From Leifsonia sp. Root112D2 (GTDB lineage: Bacteria; Actinomycetota; Actinomycetes; Actinomycetales; Microbacteriaceae): a DNA stretch of 64,000 bases. The notes under the pieces were generated by a model. The model did not search any database. It was not told the origin of the DNA and saw only the letters and a list, made by a program, of their open reading frames with translations. The stretch covers positions 372,001 through 436,000 of the forward strand of contig NZ_LMCU01000001.1 of assembly GCF_001424905.1 (NCBI RefSeq), in the 5' to 3' direction. The position numbers were made by a program, and so were the translations under genes. Below, piece by piece: positions 60,550-64,000 of the stretch; the stretch's first letter is position 1, and each line of letters begins with the position of its first letter.

Positions 60550-61412
60550 CCACGGTGCAGCTGGTCCGAGAAGCCGCGGATGCCGAGGCCGTGCCGCTGC
60601 TGGAGGTGCGCAACCTCACCATCCGTTACAACAAGAAGGGTCCCGCGGCCGTCGATGGCGTGTCGTTCACGATCGCCCGTGGCGAGACGATGGGTCTCGT
60701 CGGAGAGTCAGGCTCCGGTAAGACGACGATCGGACGGGCCATCCTCGGCCTGCAGCCGGTCACAGACGGGCAGATCCTGTTCGAGGGCCGCGACATCACG
60801 CACGCGAAACCGGCGGCACGCCGCTCACTGCAGGGCGAGCTGCGCGCCGTGTTCCAAGACCCCTTCTCCTCGCTGAACCCGCGCCGGCCGATCGGCGACG
60901 CCATCACCGAACCGCTCCGGATCGCCGGCATCGCTCGCGCGGAGCGCGATCTGCGCGCGCAGGACGTGCTTTCCGCCGTCGGCCTGCCGCCGGGGTCGGA
61001 AGACCGGTATCCTCGCCAGTTCTCCGGCGGCCAGCGGCAGCGCATCGCGATCGCTCGAGCCCTCGTCACCGATCCGCGCCTTGTGGTCTGCGACGAGGCT
61101 GTCAGCGCGCTCGACCTCTCCACGCAGGCGCAGGTGCTCAACCTGCTGGCCGACTTGCGCTCCGGCAAAGACCTCGGCTACCTCTTCATAGCCCACGACA
61201 TGGCCGTCGTTGAATTCCTCGCCCAACGCGTCATCGTGCTCAACCGCGGACGAATAGTGGAGCAGGGCGCCACAATCGACGTGATGCGCAACCCCCAAGC
61301 CCTCTACACCCGCACCCTCATGGCGGCCTCACCGGTTCCCGACCCCGACGAGCAGGCGCGTCGCCGCGAGGCATGGCAGGCGCTCCGTGCCGAGGCGAAG
61401 GTTGCCGGCTGA
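60546..61412 (+). CDS. Opp/Dpp-type ABC ATPase (DppF-like)
   Basis: A 288-residue ATPase. Walker A GESGSGKTT, Q-loop VFQDPFSSLNPRRPI, signature FSGGQRQRIAIARAL, Walker B LVVCDEAVSALD and switch FIAHDM are complete. The C-terminal zinc/iron cysteines seen in the fusion partner are absent, as is typical for DppF. It ends the operon and is convergent with the LysR gene 21 bp later. Confidence 0.94.
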   Translation: MTTVQLVREAADAEAVPLLEVRNLTIRYNKKGPAAVDGVSFTIARGETMGLVGESGSGKTTIGRAILGLQPVTDGQILFEGRDITHAKPAARRSLQGELRAVFQDPFSSLNPRRPIGDAITEPLRIAGIARAERDLRAQDVLSAVGLPPGSEDRYPRQFSGGQRQRIAIARALVTDPRLVVCDEAVSALDLSTQAQVLNLLADLRSGKDLGYLFIAHDMAVVEFLAQRVIVLNRGRIVEQGATIDVMRNPQALYTRTLMAASPVPDPDEQARRREAWQALRAEAKVAG

Positions 61413-61432
61413 AGGTAGGCGCGTGAGCCCGT

Positions 61433-62344
61433 TTAGTGGAATGACACCTCGACGAGAGAAGACAGCTCCTGCGCGGTCTCGCGGAATGCCTTGACCATGG
61501 GGTTCTGCGTGTCGCCGAGGCTGAAGAGCAGAATCGTGGCGGGCTCGATGTCGTCGAACGGGATGAAGGCGAGTTCGTCGCGGCGATACTGCCGCGCCGC
61601 TGACTGACCTGCAATGTTGACCCCCGCGCCTGCAGCAACGAGCTCGAAGAGTCCGTCAACGCTGTCGGCCGTCAGTCCGCGCTTCGGACGCGACCCGTCG
61701 GGGCGGGGATCGACGAGCCACCAGTCGACCACTTCGGGTCGACCGTCGGTGACGGCGACGAAGACCTCGTCGTTGGTCTCGAGGATCGAGATCGACTCCC
61801 GGTCGGCGAAACGGTGATCGGACCGCGTGACAAGGATGCGAGGCTCGCGCCAGATTGGTTCCGAACGTATTCGCGGCGGAACCTGAATGGGGCCCGGCCC
61901 GAACACGACGTCCACTCGCCCGGCCTCGAGGTCGTCGATGACGTCGAAGAATCCCAGGCGCCGCATCTCGATACGCGCGTTGGGGAAGGCGTTCATCGTG
62001 GCGGCGATTGCGGCGGTCGTGAGCGTGCCAGCGCTGGCAGCGACGAGGCCGACCTTCAGGACGGGCGCATCGCGGTCGCGCCGCACGGAACGGGCCCAGC
62101 TGAGGATCTGATCGTGGTCGTCCTGCACGCGTCGGGCGAGCGGAAGCAGGTCACTTCCGTAGGCGGTGAGCTCGACCTTACGGGAGCTGCGATCGAAGAG
62201 CTTTACACCAATCTGCTGCTCGAGCCGGCTGATCTGCTGACTCAGAGACGGCGGGGTGATGCTCAAGCGCTCAGCGGCGCGGCCGAAGTGGAGCTCTTCG
62301 GCGAGCACGCAGAAGTAGCGCACGACGTGGATCGGAACATCCAT
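61433..62344 (-). CDS. LysR-family transcriptional regulator
   Basis: A 303-residue LTTR. The N-terminal helix-turn-helix is FGRAAERLSITPPSLSQQIS followed by RLEQQIGVKLFDRSSRKVEL; the effector domain follows. The ATG at 62344 lies 6 nt after TAAGAT, so the transcript is probably leaderless. It is divergent from the cupin-hydrolase pair, with TTAG-n7-CTAA (62354-62368) between, so it probably controls them in response to an aromatic or other small acid. It does not face the transporter operon. Confidence 0.93.
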   Translation of the reverse strand: MDVPIHVVRYFCVLAEELHFGRAAERLSITPPSLSQQISRLEQQIGVKLFDRSSRKVELTAYGSDLLPLARRVQDDHDQILSWARSVRRDRDAPVLKVGLVAASAGTLTTAAIAATMNAFPNARIEMRRLGFFDVIDDLEAGRVDVVFGPGPIQVPPRIRSEPIWREPRILVTRSDHRFADRESISILETNDEVFVAVTDGRPEVVDWWLVDPRPDGSRPKRGLTADSVDGLFELVAAGAGVNIAGQSAARQYRRDELAFIPFDDIEPATILLFSLGDTQNPMVKAFRETAQELSSLVEVSFH

Positions 62345-62350
62345 GCTCCG

Positions 62351-62368
62351 ATCTTAGTCCCAGCCTAA
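62351..62368. promoter_or_regulatory. LysR-type binding site and lysR leaderless promoter
   Basis: TTAG-TCCCAGC-CTAA (62354-62368) has the T-N11-A form of LTTR boxes and overlaps the lysR -10 TAAGAT (62356-62351). Autorepression of lysR and activation of the divergent cupin gene are both possible from this position. Confidence 0.5.
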
Positions 62369-62452
62369 TGACGGTGAGGTATCTCGAACTGGCCTGGAGC
62401 GGGTCTGGCCCCGACACTGGAAGGATCCAACTTACGCGGAGGTAAGAGAGAA

Positions 62453-63013
62453 ATGACACTGGAGTCTGCAGAGCGACAGCTCGACCCCATGCACATCGGC
62501 ATTCTGCCGGGAGTGCCCAAGCCCTTCTATCTCGCCCACGGCGAGGGCGAGAAGAGCATCGTGTTCGACACGATGTTCGACATTCTGCTGACCGGAGACG
62601 AGACCGACGGTCAGTTCGACGTGTTCACGAGTGAGGGCAATGCCGGCGATATCATTCCGGCGCACCTTCACCCTTATACGAATGAGATCTTCTACGTCGT
62701 CAGTGGCGCCGTCCACTTGTGGATGGACGATGAGCACGGGTTCAAGGACGACCGGGTACTGACCGCTGGCGCATTCGCCTATGTACCCAGGAACACCATC
62801 CACGCGTACCGTAACGAGGCGGCCGACTCGAAGGTCCTCGGGGTATCCAGCGCCGGCTTCGGCCGCTTCTTCCACGCGATGGGCAAGCCGACGCTGGAGA
62901 CGGGCATTCCGGGACCGAGCGAGTTCTTCGCTCCGTCGTTCGACCAGATGCGTGCCGCGGGCGAGAAGTATGGCACCGTCTTCCGCCCGGACTACAAGTT
63001 CCTTGACGACTGA
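62453..63013 (+). CDS. Cupin-domain protein (quercetin dioxygenase-like)
   Basis: A 186-residue single-domain cupin. Motif 1 is PAHLHPYTNEIFYVVSG with the metal ligands His-x-His-x4-Glu, and motif 2 is GAFAYVPRNTIHAYRN with the fourth His; all ligands are intact. The closest recognisable pattern is quercetin 2,3-dioxygenase-like or bicupin-half proteins that cleave flavonols, but other cupins share it. GGAGG upstream of the ATG is embedded in a small CTTAC...GTAAG inverted repeat. It is divergent from lysR and followed by a hydrolase, beside the GH1/arylsulfatase/transporter block, so plant-phenolic catabolism is likely (inference). Confidence 0.8.
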   Translation: MTLESAERQLDPMHIGILPGVPKPFYLAHGEGEKSIVFDTMFDILLTGDETDGQFDVFTSEGNAGDIIPAHLHPYTNEIFYVVSGAVHLWMDDEHGFKDDRVLTAGAFAYVPRNTIHAYRNEAADSKVLGVSSAGFGRFFHAMGKPTLETGIPGPSEFFAPSFDQMRAAGEKYGTVFRPDYKFLDD

Positions 63014-63023
63014 GCCGGCGCCC

Positions 63024-63809
63024 GTGCGCACGCCCACCGTGCTCCGCGACCTCGTGTACGCGGAGCCGGCGGGCTGCCGGCCACTGAGCCTGGATCTGCA
63101 TCTGCCAGCGCAGCACGATGCACAGCTGATCGTGTTCGTGCACGGCGGCGGATGGCGGCTGGGCAGCCGCCGCGTGTTCTGCCCGTCGATGACCGCAGCC
63201 GACGACCCGTTCGGCCGGATCGTGACGGCGGGGTTCGCGCTCGCATCTGTCGACTACCGGCTCAGCGGCGAGGCAGTCTTTCCTGCCCAGGTCGATGACG
63301 CTTTCGCCGCCGTCCGATGGCTGCGTCTGCACGCCGACGAGTTCGGCTTCGACGCCGACCGCCTCGTGCTGTGGGGCGAGTCGGCGGGCGCGACGATCGC
63401 GGCGCTGGTCGCGCTGGATCCGGATGCCTCGGCCCGCGGTCTCATCGACTGGTACGGGCCGACCGACCTGACCGCGATGGCGCCGGATCTCGGCAGTCTC
63501 GACGACCCCGACAGCCGTGAGGCCGGCTGGCTCGGGCATCCCGTCGGCGCCGACCTCGATCGTGCCCGAGCGGCCAGCCCCGCCACGCATGTGCACGCCG
63601 GCGCGCCCCCGACCTTGATCGCGCATGGCCTGGACGATCAGGCGGTGCCTCACGCGCAGAGCGAGCTGTTCGCCGCGGCGCTGGTGGGCGTGGGGGTGCC
63701 GACTGAATTGGACCTCGTGCCCGGTGCGGGGCACCTGTGGCAGGGCGACGTGGACCGCGTCGGTTTGCTTGAGCGCGCGCTCGCGTTCGCCCGCCGCGTT
63801 ACTGGGTAG
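63024..63809 (+). CDS. Alpha/beta hydrolase (carboxylesterase/feruloyl esterase-like)
   Basis: A 261-residue serine hydrolase. It has the oxyanion HGGGWRLGS, the nucleophile elbow GESAGA (about residue 124), the Asp in HGLDDQAVPH and the His in GAGHLW, in the order of BD-FAE/carboxylesterase-type enzymes. The start is the GTG at 63024; a TTG at 63003 overlapping the cupin gene is an alternative. It probably forms an operon with the cupin gene (10-bp gap) and could release ester-linked phenolic acids. Confidence 0.83.
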   Translation: MRTPTVLRDLVYAEPAGCRPLSLDLHLPAQHDAQLIVFVHGGGWRLGSRRVFCPSMTAADDPFGRIVTAGFALASVDYRLSGEAVFPAQVDDAFAAVRWLRLHADEFGFDADRLVLWGESAGATIAALVALDPDASARGLIDWYGPTDLTAMAPDLGSLDDPDSREAGWLGHPVGADLDRARAASPATHVHAGAPPTLIAHGLDDQAVPHAQSELFAAALVGVGVPTELDLVPGAGHLWQGDVDRVGLLERALAFARRVTG

Positions 63810-63832
63810 CTGGCAGGCGTCCCTCGACCCGG

Positions 63833-64000
63833 TCAGTTAGCGCGCAGGCGCAGCGAGATGTCGTCCGCGGTGGCCTGCAGCCGCTCGCGCAGCGGTCCGC
63901 GCAGCGATGCGACGTCGTGCCGCGACGACGCGACAGCGATGTTGATCGCGGCGGCGGGCTTCGTCTCGCGGCCGAACACCGGCACCGATACCGAGCGCAG
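63833..64000 (-). CDS. IclR-family regulator, C-terminal end (cut by window edge)
   Basis: The last 55 codons of a minus-strand gene reading LRSVSVPVFGRETKPAAAIN, then a helix ending LRLRAN-stop. The pattern SVSVPVFGRET...AAINIAVAS is typical of the effector-binding domain end of IclR-family regulators (PcaR/PobR-type). It is convergent with the hydrolase gene 24 bp away. Such regulators often control aromatic catabolism, fitting the neighbourhood. The DNA-binding domain lies outside the window. Confidence 0.7.
   Translation of the reverse strand: MRSVSVPVFGRETKPAAAINIAVASSRHDVASLRGPLRERLQATADDISLRLRAN

Overview
The window is high-GC DNA from an actinobacterium. Streptomyces-like XylA numbering, CUT1 transporters without a local ATPase, frequent GTG starts, many apparently leaderless genes, dense GAT-GCC (Asp-Ala) usage and an rplJ-rplL pair all fit, and Microbacteriaceae is my best guess (inference; no 16S or rpoB is present). 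No tRNA, rRNA, CRISPR array, insertion sequence or prophage was recognised. The left and right edges cut an ABC permease and an IclR-type regulator. Layout: (1) 1-6655, a xylan/xylose locus: CUT1 binding protein and truncated permease facing a LacI regulator, followed by a signal-less GH10 xylanase, xylA and xylB. (2) 6612-8352, a glycerate kinase overlapping the xylB end, and a DinB-fold protein. (3) 8605-17875, an L-arabinose unit on the minus strand: araR (LacI type), araB, araD, araA, then a CUT2 sugar transporter (binding protein, double ATPase, permease). Palindromes of one family lie at araB, at araR and inside araD. (4) 18022-23714, an MFS exporter preceded by a pentanucleotide tandem repeat, a J-domain protein, an esterase-like hydrolase, a PadR/membrane-protein pair, a MarR regulator divergent from an NAD(P)-binding protein and DoxX, and a GNAT remnant. 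(5) 23753-26330, transsulfuration (metB/CGL and CBS). (6) 26477-30552, a FUSC exporter divergent from a DtxR/MntR regulator, then MntH with an MntR-like operator. (7) 30570-36185, an ABC exporter and a second CUT1 transporter whose MalF-type permease carries a Cna-B/SdrD-B-like domain in an external loop. (8) 36360-45892, MFS/MarR pairs, a DUF4287-like protein, a patatin phospholipase behind a structured leader with an 18-codon ORF, and rplJL with an attenuator-like terminator. (9) 45969-50849, a two-component system next to a MacB/FtsX-type ABC exporter. (10) 50881-64000, a CoA transferase and then a probable catabolic cluster: arylsulfatase, GH1 glucosidase, Opp/Dpp-type transporter with a permease-ATPase fusion, LysR, quercetinase-like cupin, alpha/beta hydrolase and IclR. 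Together these suggest uptake and deconjugation of plant-derived glycosides or sulfate esters, including phenolics (inference). Two themes run across the window: a dispersed family of REP-like palindromes, some of which have become protein-coding, and a repeated promoter module in which TAnnnT sits 6-7 nt before the start codon, especially at regulator genes.
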